Origin: Absidia repens
Lineage: Eukaryota; Mucoromycota; Mucoromycetes; Mucorales; Cunninghamellaceae
Assembly: GCA_002105175.1 (NCBI GenBank)
Contig: MCGE01000002.1
Coordinates: 434,001 to 498,000, forward strand
DNA length: 64,000 nt
Direction: 5' to 3'
The notes below the pieces were generated by a model that saw nothing but the letters and a program-made list of their open reading frames with translations, did no database searches and was not told the origin of the DNA. Position numbers and translations under genes: made by a program. Of the stretch, positions 34,515 to 47,000 are shown piece by piece. Position 1 is the stretch's first letter. The number at the start of each line of letters is the position of its first letter.

Positions 34515-37500
34515 TCACTGTTGAAATAACCAGCCTCCAACACCACCGACAATATCGCGTAATTGGTCTCTTTTCCGTTTCCCACCAGGATAGTTGGCAT
34601 CGGCGTCCAATTCATCTGTTGATGCAGTTCTTGTTGATAAGGAAGGAGGCGAACCTGGAGAACGAGTCGTTGTCGCAGAAAGATCGTCCTGGAAAGATGA
34701 ATTGACCAAGCCGCCGCCACCACCACCAGCTTTGAGCAAATCGCCAAGTATCCACTGTCGTTTTGCACTTCCCAATAATCCTTGCCATCCTGCGCCGACC
34801 ATGCTGTTCCTATGATTATTATCCAGGACCATCGTATCATCGTACCGCGTTGCCTCCAATTTCAATATATCCAATGGGTTGTCTAGAGGTTGTTTTTGTT
34901 CAAGAGTTTGGTAGACCGATAAAATATCGTGCGTGTATTCCACAGGACATACTGTCAATGCCATTGCTAGTACGTCTAATCGTCGCAGAGTATCGTCCCA
35001 TGCATCCAGTTTGCCCAGATTGAAACAAATCTGCCATGCCGCTTGATGTACTTGTTCCACATAGTCCTTGCTGTACTGTTTTTGGCTTTTGCTGTTGTTG
35101 TTATTGCTGCTGGATGGTGTAATGGATCGTGCCTTTGCTACTGTTGCCTGACATAGACGATAACATGCTGTATATTCCCCATCCACCATAGCTGCCCCCG
35201 CCATCATGGATAACACTGTCACCTCCGCCAAAAGATTGTCTTGATAGCCTAGCTTATGTGTGAGTGAGACGACTTCCTTGAATTGTCGGTAAATGCCCTT
35301 GCGTGTGTTGACTAATTTGGATATAAGATCAAGTCGATTGTTGGATTGGCGCAGTTGGATCGGCATCAGGACAATGCCTGGTTTGTCGTTCACTTGGTAT
35401 ACGGATATCAGGGTGTGTGTAGCTTCAATCAAATCCATCTCCTTTTTAATGTTTTCAGTTGGTGGCAGAACATGTAAACTGGAGAAGAAGAAGAAAAAAA
35501 GAGGAAACATTGTGAGTACGGTTTTTTTTTTCCTTTTAAACAGTTTTGTTTTCATTTTACCAGTCCCATGCTTTTTTCATATTGCTTGTGTTCATATTTC
35601 CAGTAGTTGAATTGTCAAAGAATTCCTTTTCAGCATCAATCACCAATTTTTCAGCTTGTTCAAATTCTATCATTGATCTAGAGCCAAATACAAGTTCTTT
35701 GGCAAGATTGAATCCTATAACCCGAAAAAAAAGATTCGCTAAGTTGAATGTTTTCTTGTTGGCCCCCCTTTTTTTTATCACTTACGCCCACATCGTAGTA
35801 AGGAGCTATAAAAGATTTCCATGATTTCAGAGCACTGCATTTTGCCAAAGATTCCCTTGCCATCGTCATGCAGTCGCAGCATATCATCCAAGAGTTCCCG
35901 CCAGTCATCATCTCGATCAAATTGAGAGCCACCTGATTCCACACCCCCGGCTGCTTGTGAAGCCATTCGTATGCATAATTGTCGTTGCACATTGACAGGT
36001 TGATCTTGTTGTAAATACCATCGAAGAGGGACACTAGCATGATACCGCGCCAAGACCTCCGCCGACATCAGATGGCTTTGCAACGTATCCATCATTTCCG
36101 TCAATCCCGCTGTTTCCACTGATTGAAGTGCTGTGAAGAGACCCATTGGCGTTCCTGCCAAAGGAAGTAAAGAAGCCATATCCACATCGCCATGAGTGTT
36201 GGTATTGTCATTGGTATTGTCACTGTCCACGTCAAGTGTTATAGGAAGGCATTCAAACATTCGCACCAGGTATTCCATGGATCCATCACTAGAGTACACT
36301 ACAGCCAAGACAAGTCGCGTCAAATCACAGTCGTCCTTGATGATTCGTTCGTCCATGGGGAGGGTTGGCTTGGAGGCTTCAAACACAGCGCAGTATCTAT
36401 CCAAATGATCCAATGAAAGCCCCAAAAGCCAGCGATACAGCAGAAAAGCAGGTCGCTCGTCATCTTCTTCCTCGTCGTCGTCATCCGCATTGCTGTTTTC
36501 CATCGACACTTTATTCTTCCCATACCGGTCCAACCAAGGCAATGCCAATCGCTTCATATCTTGCACAACTGTCTTCGTGTTTGTATGTAAAAGCAATCCT
36601 TCCAAAACGTCATAAGCAGATAATTGTTCGAAAGAGCCAAGGTCCATGACAGATGAGGATTCCGATAGTGTAGAAGAGGCATAGATAAACTTGCATAGCC
36701 AGTCATATCGTTCCACATAATCATCCATGCCAGGTACACCCATGGCTTTGGCATACCGGATCAAACCAAGAGCATGGCTTGCCAATCCAAGAGAATCCAT
36801 TGTGCGTGCTCGATTAAAGTACCATTGCGCAATAACGTCGGCCGATGCTGGGTAATCTGTTGTTTGTACCACTTGATTGAGTTGGGACAAGTAGTGGGCA
36901 TCTTCAGGCGCTGCCAATAAAATAGAGCTGGTGGTGGTGGTGGTGTTGTTGTTGTTCTTATCCACTTCTGCTGTCGATATAGTGTTCCCCCGATCACCAT
37001 CATCACCATTATCACCATGGTTGTCGTTGTTTGTCAAAAGTAGATCTTGTACCCAATCCAATTCGACAGGATCTTGTGTCGGTCGCCAAGGTTCCTGCAC
37101 CCACGCATCTTCAAATTCACCGGTAACATGAGGCAAGTCAAAGCTCGCTGGGTCGACGGTTTCCGGTACCTGAGAAAGAATAAATAGTCGTTGAGGAAGA
37201 ATCGCGTCACCATGATGCATAAAAAGAGCGTCCAAAGCACGGTTGTTCTCGGTCCGGGCGAATTCAATGGCTTGAGCTACTAGATTCACATCACGAAAGT
37301 CGCTATAAGCATCTGCAAATACTGAAGGATTCATAGCAATCGTGGGCCACACCTTGACAAATGTTTGTAGTCGGTCCATGTATTGTAAAAAATAGCGTCG
37401 TGCGCCTAACCAGAGTTTCTCGGTATCTTGGACGGTGATGATCTGCGTAGCATTTTGATGGTGTTGCGTTTGCCACGTTTGTAAAAGGGTGTCAGTGTGA

Positions 37501-37790
37501 AGATGTGTTTTCGTTTGGCCCAGCTGTAAAATATGGTGCTGCAAAGTTTCATTGTCCACAACCACCTGAAGGCATTGAGCAACTACCCAAGCATCGTCAT
37601 GAATGCGTTCTAAAAGGTCAACATCCTGTTTGGTCAAATGAGAACCCAATTCATCCAGTCGAGAGAGCCACTGTGCTTTGTATACTACATCCATGTCGAT
37701 ATCTAGTTCCTTGCCCAAATCCAGCGCTGCTTGATAATGGCCTTGTGTCAAGTGATACATAAAATCCTTATGTGTTGATGAGTCACTCAT
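34515..37790 (-). CDS. SEC39: Sec39-domain protein of the Dsl1 tethering complex
   Basis: Three exons, about 1040 residues, from the ATG at 37790 (MSDSSTHKDFMYHLTQGHYQAALDL). The N-terminal segment AALDLGKELDIDMDVVYKAQWLSRL...LTKQDVDLLERIHDDAWVVAQCL is the entry signature of the Sec39/NBAS helical-repeat domain, and helical repeats run through most of the protein. The last exon ends with GGGGGG and Ser-rich sequence (about 920-1000). Sec39 with Dsl1 and Tip20 tethers COPI vesicles to the ER, and binds the Ufe1 SNARE complex. An in-frame ATG at 37931 would add a Phe/Leu-rich leader from a T tract and is not favoured. Its start is 223 bases from the divergent SWC4 gene. Family call is good; helical-repeat alignments need a profile search. 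Confidence 0.82.
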
Positions 37791-38013
37791 GTTGCATAAT
37801 ATACAGGACAAAAGAAGGAGAAGCAGGGAGGAGAAGAAAAAAAAGAGTGGAAAAAAGACATTCAAAAAAATTGTGTGAAGCCCAATTGAAGCAGCAACAA
37901 ATTTAAATTCCGTTGTCTCACTCTCGCCCAAATACCTTTTTGAAGTATCTTTTTTTTTTCTTCCTTTTGATCTTTTCTAACAATACCACCTACACCCCTC
38001 CTACTTTTATATT

Positions 38014-39956
38014 ATGAGTGGATCCGATATCCGTGACATCTTACAACTTGGAAAACGAAGCGAAACACCTCAACAGCGCAAGCCAAAGCCAGCCACCGAG
38101 AAACGCCCAGGTGCGACACGTTATTTTTTTTATCGTTGATGCATCCAAAGCAGCTTGTACTGACTCGAGATCTCTTTTTCTTTTTTCTTTTTTTTTTGTC
38201 TAGAAAAATACAACAGAGAAGTTTTTTCTCTTACAGGTGGATTAACACCGTCAGCATTTGTTCCGCCAACCTACAAAGCCAAATTCAATGCCAAGAAGAA
38301 GTCGACACCTTGGTAAGATATATCTGGATATGCTATGAATAAAACATAACGATGATGGTGATTGCTTACAAACTGTCTTTTCGTCTCTCTTATTACTCTT
38401 TGATATAGGGTACTCCAGTCATTTCAGAATCCTGCACGAAGCGATCATTTGGAACTACAGCATTGGGTGAAAGCAAGTGAAGCGGACAAGACTGGCAAGT
38501 GGTCTACAGGGTGATAACGATGGTGAATTGACATGAACCTAATTCACTTTTTCGAAACTATGTAGATTACCCTTTTGCACGATATGAAAAACAATCTAAC
38601 ATTGTACAGTATACTGACAAGGAATACGAAAAATATTTGAAAGGTAGGTGGGGCATGGTATAGATCTGGCAGAGATAATCAATGCATAGGCTTATTATTA
38701 TTATTATTACTTTCAGATCATACTTGGACAAAAGAAGAAACGGACTATCTGATTGATCTTTGCAAGCAGTATCATTTACGATTCCAAGTCATTGCTGATC
38801 GGTATCAATTTGATCCAAAACGTCACCGATCCATTGATGTACGCGACCCGTGTTTAAATATGGTGCGGGAATATGGATTACTGACCTCTTTCCTGGTTTT
38901 TTTTTAGGATCTGAAAGAACGCTATAGCAACATACAACAGAAACTACATAAAGCAGAGGGAAAAGGAGTCTCAGCACCACTTGCGACCTTTGACAAGGCT
39001 CGGGAACTAGAAAGAAAACACGCCCTTAGGATTTTATACAACCGGACGAAAGAAGAGGAACAAGAAGAGGCAGAACTTTTGACGGAAGTTAAGCGGATCG
39101 AACAGAATCAAGCCAAGCTGGCTAAGGAACGCGAAAATTTACAAGAACTATTACGGCAACATCAATTATCGATCACAGCTAGCAACAAAAAAAGGGCGAC
39201 ATCCAGTACGGGATCAAAGGAAAAAAAGGTAATGACATATAATATATATATATATAAAGTTGAAGATCTTGATATTTATGCTGACGTCTCCCGATGTATT
39301 AATCTAGAAAAAACGGAAATCAAGTAACGACAAAAAGGAATTGGCAACGGAAGGTAAAACTCTAGCAAAGAAAAATTTACAAGAACAGACAGAAACGTGG
39401 GCTCATTTTTTTTTTAATAGACCTTCGACCTGGTGTGACTGAAAAATTGACACCTGGTGTATATGTCCGAAGTCAAAAGCTGCCGGTCATGAAAACAAGT
39501 ATACAACCTAAAGTAATTAAGGTTTTGAACGAACTAAGCATAGGTAAATGAAAAAAAAAAGTGGTGTGTGAGTGATGGGGGATGAACGGGATGATATGTT
39601 AACTTTATATATATATATATATATATGTATATTATGTCCCTCGTCCTTGACTGCATGATTTTCTAATTTTATTTTGATACAAATAAACCTAGGCACTCGT
39701 CCTATGATGCCAACCGCGTCAGTTTGTGAAAGCTTTGAACGACTGGAGAACTCAATAGTTACTTTGTTTGAACTTAAAAAGGTGGTGGACAAGATGGAAA
39801 TCGAACATCGGGTGGAAAAGGTAACTTGGAAGAATGTCAAATTTATTTAAGGGAAATAAGGGGAAGAACATGGTTCATATTGATGATTATTATTTTATTA
39901 TCTACATTTTTGCATAGAAACAAGATATTGATGACCATGATAATAGTATAGAATAG
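38014..39956 (+). CDS. SWC4: Swc4/DMAP1, SWR1 and NuA4 complex subunit
   Basis: About ten exons, roughly 370 residues. The N-terminus MSGSDIRDILQLG is the DMAP1 family start, followed by FVPPTYKAKFNAKKKSTPWVLQSFQNPARSDHLELQHWVKASE. A SANT/Myb-like domain follows (DHTWTKEETDYLIDLCKQYHLRFQVIADRYQFDP...RSIDDLKERYSNIQQKL), then a coiled coil (ILYNRTKEEEQEEAELLTEVKRIEQNQAKLAKERENLQELL) and the DMAP1 C-terminal block (RPMMPTASVCESFERLENSIVTLFELKKVVDKMEIEHR). It is a shared subunit of SWR1 (H2A.Z exchange) and NuA4 (H4 acetylation). The third intron (38495-38565) uses a GC donor (actg|gcaagt), needed to keep DKTDYPFARYEKQSN in frame. Somewhat shorter than yeast Swc4. Strong call. Confidence 0.92.
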
Positions 39957-40231
39957 TTTACTTCAAATGAATTTATGTATATGTGTCACCATCACCAATG
40001 TTTATATCATATTGAAAATAAAAAATCCATCTTTTTATTTGAAATCTGCACCTTCTGTCTATTATTTTTTTCGCTCAATTTAGGAACCCAGGAAGGGTGG
40101 AGTTGGAAAAATCAAAAAAGGGCACGAAAAAACAAAATTCCCTTTTCTCTCTTTCTTTTTCTAGTTTATTATTTATATTCAAGCTAGTTACTACCTCTCT
40201 CTTATTTTATCCCCTCATATATATCTTCTGA

Positions 40232-42242
40232 ATGGCAACACTTACTCATGACCAACCTTTATCCCCGCCACCACCAAAAGCTGTCAACATTATACGTCCT
40301 TCATCTCCAAGGTTCCACCACTATTTGAAGCAGCGGCAGTCTCCGGCTTTGAATCATTATCCATATCATTCTTACCAGTACTCAACTCTGTCAAAGGTGT
40401 CTGATGATCTACAGGAACCTCCTTCATTTGGAAGCGATTCTTCAACAACATCCTCCTCCTCCTCCTCCTCCTCCTCCTCTTCTTCCTCTTCTTCACCATC
40501 TACTTTGTCTAACTTATCTAGTGGCTCGGGGTACAACGCAAATGGAAATAGACTACCTCCGCCTGCTATTCTCAACTCGTCCTCGTTCGGCTTTGGGTTT
40601 TTTCAATCTCAACAGAACTCAACGGCTTCGCCCACAAGTTGGTTCAAGTCACCGCCACCACCCTCTCAGCACCAACAAAACTCAACAAAGCCAGTTCCCG
40701 CTACTATTGATACGACGATTGTAACGTCACCTTTATCAACACCAGCATTAAGTCCAACCACACCAAAACCAACTGTAAAAGCACTTCCTCCTTCTTCTGG
40801 CTTCATGGCTCCGTTCTCTTCTCGGTTTTTCCGTGTGCCACAACAACATCAACCCTATGCAGCGGACATTCATCTTGAAGATTCATCAGGTGACGAAGAT
40901 GAACATTTTGAATCACAGGATGATGATGACTATTACGACAGCATTGATGGCGATACTGAATCTGAGGACTTGAATGACGACGACGACGATGATGATCTGA
41001 ACGATACTATGACAGACTACGATGACGAATCTCAAGACGAAGAGGATGATCCATTGCCTATCAAGATTGTGGCTAGAATTAAGCAAGGAACGATCATCAT
41101 GAATGGAAAAGGTGAATTTGTCAACAAAGGCGGTGATGACGATCGTTCTTCTTATTCATCATGGCTTGATGAAGCAAGAGCAAGTCGCAAGGTAAAGTTC
41201 AAGGGGCGGTGGCGGGGGGCGGGGGCATGATCATCATCTCATCATCATTTTGGATTTTCTGACATTTTTATTTTGATTAGATTGCCGATTTGGAAATTGA
41301 AAAAACATCACTCATGGCACTCAACTCAGCATTAGAATCCAAAGTAGCCCAACAATCAGATAGAATTATGAAATTGGAAAAACAACTACAACTACAGACG
41401 TAAGTTCTTTATATACTATACGCAAAAAAAAAGGAACAAAAGAAGCAATTTAACTAATTTTGTATATTTATTATTCTTTATTCTATTGCATTAGAAACGA
41501 ATGGCCTTTATCTCCTGTCTCGGATAAGGATATGGATGAGGTACGTATTTGATGAAGTGCATAAAAGTGCACAGCACTACTGGATTTGACCAGGGTGGTA
41601 GGGGAGGGGGAGAATTAGAGATGAACGTCACAAATCCATTTATTAATTCTTGTTATATTGTAGTGCACACCTTCTTTTGAAACATTGGCCTCGACGGAAA
41701 TATTGACGGAAGATGAAATTGCCAATGACCATGTCTTCCAGCGCCTACGATCTATGCTTCTTGGATTGATTGAACATGCAGAAGAAGCAGTACGACTAAA
41801 AACAAAATCGACCGGTCGGGTATTGGCACTTCAATATGAAGATGACGACAAGCATGCCATCACTTTGGACTCTCCCCCTGCACCACCAGTGAAGTCTTCA
41901 AAAAAGCAAACTCTACGCCAACGATCATTGCAATCCTCGGCCACGACAACAGCTCAGCAACAAAAACGATCAATGCGACGCTCCTCTGATATTGCTCAAG
42001 ATGGCAGGCAACACCAAGCATCATCATCATCAACTGGTCTCACAAGAAAAAGAACATCTATGCAACGTTCATTGTCGCATGCCTCCTCGCCTGCATCGCC
42101 TGCCTCGACCAAAAACGTGTCAACACCCCCAAGACCTGCTAGTGCACCGATGCTACGATCATCACCAACAACAACAACAAAGCCACGCCCATCTCGTTTA
42201 CGTAAAAGTCAGGACCTGGAATCTCCAAAATGGCATTACTGA
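40232..42242 (+). CDS. Conserved fungal coiled-coil protein, function unknown
   Basis: Four exons (40232-41191, 41281-41399, 41495-41540, 41664-42242) give 567 residues. A Ser/Pro-rich N-terminus has a run of about 17 Ser (40438-40495). Residues about 205-265 are strongly acidic (DDDDDDD runs). A short coiled coil, ARKIADLEIEKTSLMALNSALESKVAQQSDRIMKLEKQL (about 317-355), resembles a segment conserved in many uncharacterised fungal proteins. The C-terminus is basic and Ser-rich (SSKKQTLRQRSLQSSATTT...KPRPSRLRKSQDL). No enzyme domain is seen. It may be a nuclear or cortical scaffold, but that is a guess. The ORF structure itself is well supported by in-frame GT-AG junctions. Confidence 0.78.
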
Positions 42243-44010
42243 TGATGGACCTCAACATTATATCCCCCCCCTCCCCTTTTATTTTTGCCTTATATATTTT
42301 TAGTTCAGTTTAGTTTTTATTTGATTTTGTATATGCCCTTTTTATATATCTTTTCTACATGCACACTCACATATGTATCATCACCTCTCTTTTTATTAAA
42401 TTTCTGCCCTTTTTTATATTAGTATAGCCATTCTTTGTGTACCTTATATCTGTTTGTTTTCTTTATATTGGTTATTTTTATTTTTACCTTCACATCCATC
42501 ACCCCTCGTATATATCAATTCAATAAAAAAAAAAAACGAAAACCTTGATTATCCTATCTTTACAATTAGACTTTTTTTTTGACAATAAACAAATCGAAGA
42601 TCAAATATACTTTTGTTATTGCAAAACAACAAAATATTTTTACATACACATATAAAATAACAAAGGAGAGGTGCAGGATGAGGGACCTGTCGAAATTTTT
42701 CGGTAAAAACATCATGCGCTCGCCCAATCAAAATAAATGATGGAACCTTTCACTAGGACGTGACATATCATTTTGATGGCAGCAGGATTTATATTTACTG
42801 TACTACTACATAGAAATTACACAATCCTTTCGAATCACATTCCACACCGCCCTTCACCACCTAACAGGAACTGGCGAGTAAAGCCAGGCTTGCTGTATTT
42901 TTCTTTAACACCAGAAAATCACATGCGTTCCGGACAAAACATTGTCAAAATGAATGAAGCATAAAGCGCTCATTATAAAAAATAATTGCCGGTTTGTCTA
43001 TCAAGATGAAGATGAAAAAAAAAAGTGAGTTCCTTTGACAGACCTAGAGCAATTTGAGATATTTTTATGCAGTTGCTTCGACCCCTTTTTCAGTTAATTG
43101 TTTGCCCCCAAATGCCACTAAAGCTACTGTATACAAACTGTATGTGAGATCTATGTATGTAGTGCAATGATGAAGACACGATCAAATTTTTGCTTGCGAT
43201 TATGAGTACTACAGTGTGTACATGTATTGCAAAAAGATTTGATTGCTTATTGATGCAGTATGATATGCATTCAGGAATAATGTGACGCACGATGTATTAT
43301 ATGTAATAGGTTGTTCAAATTATCTTAGAAATCATCTTCATAGTATTTTTCGCAGTAATGTCCTCTGCCGATCTATCTTAACGCGGATTATTCATGCTCC
43401 ACTTGAAGGAAGAAAAAGACAAATGTTGGTAGCAAGACCAAAAAAAAAAAAAAAAAAAAAGTTCCAAAATGGGATGACTTTTAACGGAGATTGAACCGAG
43501 ACTGGCTGAAGGGCATCTACGGCATGAACAGACACACCCAAGCGTTAAATAATAAGCATTTTGTGTATACGTGAAATACGAAGCTATGCTATAAACTGTT
43601 TCAATACAAATAGAATATTCAGAATGATTATTTTATTAAAATGTCGACGACTGCCTCACTTTGTCAGTTGAACAATGGCCATGCTTTCCCAATTTCGGAC
43701 CAATACTGCCCGACATCTGGTCACCCGCACAAAAAAAAAAAAAATTGAATTCTCCACTTTCTTTTTTTTTTTTTTTTTTTTTTTGTCACATTGTTCGTTC
43801 ATTACTTTATTTTACTTTATTTTTATTTTTGTACGTGTAGTTACTTTTTTATCTTTTTCTTTTTATTGTAACTTGTATTTTATTGTTATCTCGTATCTTC
43901 TTATTCGCCGTTATTATACCGTTCATCTTTCTCTTCTTCATTATTGGTACCAACTTGCATTCATTTGATCTCTTTTCTTCCTTACAACAACATACTCTTT
44001 TCTTGAAAAC
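42243..44010. other. Intergenic, no gene seen
   Basis: Starts with the T-rich 3' flank of the coiled-coil gene and ends with the T-rich 5' leader of RAV1. Between are A/T homopolymers (43441-43460 A; 43764-43784 T). Short open frames have no domains. A GGTTCAA-like patch near 43487 (minus) does not fold as a tRNA T arm. Confidence 0.45.
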
Positions 44011-47000
44011 ATGCTTTTGGAGCAAATATGCCCGGGACAAGTCAATCCTGAGCGTCAATCGATACACATCTTTGTTGGCAACAACACACGGTATATCGTA
44101 AGTTTTCTTTTTTTTTTTTTGATTGTTTCAATGTGAGTACATTATAACGACCTTTATTTTTTTCGGGGGGGGGAACTGTCTCAATAGGCATATGGTAGTG
44201 GCAGCAAGGTGGTGATTTATGCTGATCCCAACATCTTTATACAAGTTCTCTCTGTACAACAACAAAAGCATCCTGACACATCATCTAGAGAAGACTCTGT
44301 TGTGGCTATTACTAGTCATTCTCAAATGAACAAGGTAAACAATGTATTGAATATTCATACTTGGCAACATGTTATACATATATTGTATATACTAACGATC
44401 CCATCTTGGCTTTATGCGGTTTCTATTTCATACCGTCCAATCAACTTCTGTCTTTGACTAATCTACTGTCTAGTTGGCTGTTGCTTTTGGAAGTCGCGTC
44501 GAATTGTTCATACAGGATCCTGAAACACAAAAGGTACAATTGGAGATAAATATTGGAAATGGCTCGGGGATACACATTATGCAAAGGAAAAGGCTTGTCT
44601 TACTGTACTATTATTAACAAACCCTCCATCTTTATCTATATGTTAGTGGAAATCTGATTCAATCATTGATACCAATGGCAAAATCACCTGCCTTGATTGG
44701 AATATAGATGGTAAGTCTGGGACGTGGGGGAGGGTTTTATACTAGGATGATGTTACTCATGAACAAACTTTTTTTTTTTTTTTTTTTTTTTGAAATTCCA
44801 GGTGAAATCTTGGTTGGTGGTGAAAAGCTTCAGATTTGGCGACAACATGACTCTGAATGGGACGAAAAATGGTCAAGCAAGACACCTACTCCAACCATGT
44901 TAGCTCTCTTTTCACCCAATGCATCGCTTTTTGCAACAGTGGGACAGGTAAGCCCTCTTTCTATATTATTATACGAACTCTCTAGCAGCCCCCTCTTATT
45001 ATTCCTGGTTTTTTTTTTTTTTGTTAGTTCGACCAACTTGTGACGATTTGGTATCGAGGTGAACAATCAAATGGTAAAATAAAAGAAAAATGTCTTCGGT
45101 TTATTTTCATTACTGCGAAATGCGAAATATCTTAATATTATATATTGCTACTTTTATAGAATCCGGTCTGACCTTTGATTTCGTCTATCTATCTCATCCT
45201 CTTGATGTTACCTATTTTTCATGGAGACGATTACCGCCATCTGCAAGCTCGTAAGTTTGAAAAATAGTCATGTGATTGGATCTTTTTTGATTCACGAGTT
45301 TATTCGTTTATATATATATACTAGATCCTTAGATTGTACCCTGTTTACCATGTGCCGTGATGGCGTGGGTCGCTTTTGGAGTCCAACAGATATTAACGTA
45401 CCTTATAGACTTTATATGTGTGCTGTCATCGATCCTAGCCAGTCTCTTGTCACTGCTGATTCATCAACATCTATTTATTCATCTTCACACCATTCATCAT
45501 CATCGACAACATCAACCACAGAGGACCATCACCACAGTGACGAATTCTCACCTATACATTATATTGGATGTGATGAACTACGGAATGCGCTCAGTGTTTG
45601 TAAACTTCGTGAATGCAGCTCTAAACATCCTCAGCTTTTAGATCACCAATTGGAGAAGGTCAAGGATTTGGTACGTGATACGCCTGATTTACTCTTCCGA
45701 TTGCAACCGGATGGATCCATAATCTTTTGGGGCGTACAGGTAAATAGCACAAAATGGAGAGAAGGATATCCACAGATGGAAAAGAGTGGATTTGGCTGAT
45801 GGCGTCATATTGTTTTTTATTCTGTACGTAGTATCTCAATTCATGGCCCCGTCGTATACCAAGAACATTTGTAATGCTCCGAATAGACCAAGCCATTAGT
45901 CCCAAAGATGGTGCCTTTTTCCTTCAAAATGTCAATATAGTGCATGACTATGCCCATGTCCAATCTCTTTGTAAGTACTCTGCAGTGTAGAACTGATGGA
46001 ACTAAGGAAGATAGGATATTCTAATTGAAAAACGGCTCATATTTATTTTTAGCGACGATCAAGCCTGTGGAACTATCTCTTGTAGCAAGGAATCCCCATG
46101 GTGAACTTCGATATTATGGATTGAATTTGGTGGATTTCTTGGACACAACATCATTTGAACCGCGGCTTCGATTAAAGTGTTCTTGGGTCGGTCATCAGCA
46201 GCCAATTGCAAGTATTCATCAAGCACACAGCGATCAACTTTTTACAATCAGTTTGGATGGCTATCTCAATGTTTGGAAGTATGGTCTTTATCAGGTAATG
46301 GATGGGTTGAAGCTTTGCTGCCTATTTGTCATGTAACTAAATTTTCTATTTTATTTACTGCTGTAGAATTCAGGACATTTGACAACACAGCTCATACTGA
46401 GTAGCTCAACTCAACTACACCATGCCATCCTATCAACGCCTATCGATCATGGTAAAACAGGATATACAAACGGGTATGAATTCACAACATATCTCTAATT
46501 TCACATTTCTTTTTAAAATTTTGTATATAGACAATTTGCTTGCGGTATATAATGGAAAGCATGTCTTGGTTTACAACATTGGCAATCACGACTGTCACCT
46601 TCATCAACATCAGGAAATGCCACTGTACGATTCCGCCAATCCTCTATCTTCACTTTTTGCTCTGAAAATTGACGACAATGACAGCGACAATGGAAGCGGC
46701 AACGGTATTGATTCAGTTTTATCGTCCTCATCATCTTCGGGCCATTTAAACCGTGTGTGCTCGACAACATCAAGATATCTTTTGTTTGGCGTGTCCTCAA
46801 TGAAACGTGAAATATATACCTGGGAAATCAGCAACATTGGACAAAATGAAAAACTATGTACAGCAACTTACAGAGGATGTCAGCGCATGCCATGGGAAAC
46901 GGAGCCTACTGTTATCTCGCCAAGCAACGACAGGTGGGCAGGCGGCACAACATCGGAGCTTCTATATAAATTGGCCACATCAACTACGAATCAAGACAAG

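Noticed and set aside
37791..37931. Upstream in-frame ATG of SEC39
   Set aside because: The extension is mostly Phe/Leu from a T-rich leader, and the Sec39 domain begins soon after the ATG at 37790.
43475..43510. tRNA-like B-box (GGTTCAATCTCC on minus)
   Set aside because: The flanking bases do not form a T-arm stem and no A box or acceptor stem could be found at the right distance.
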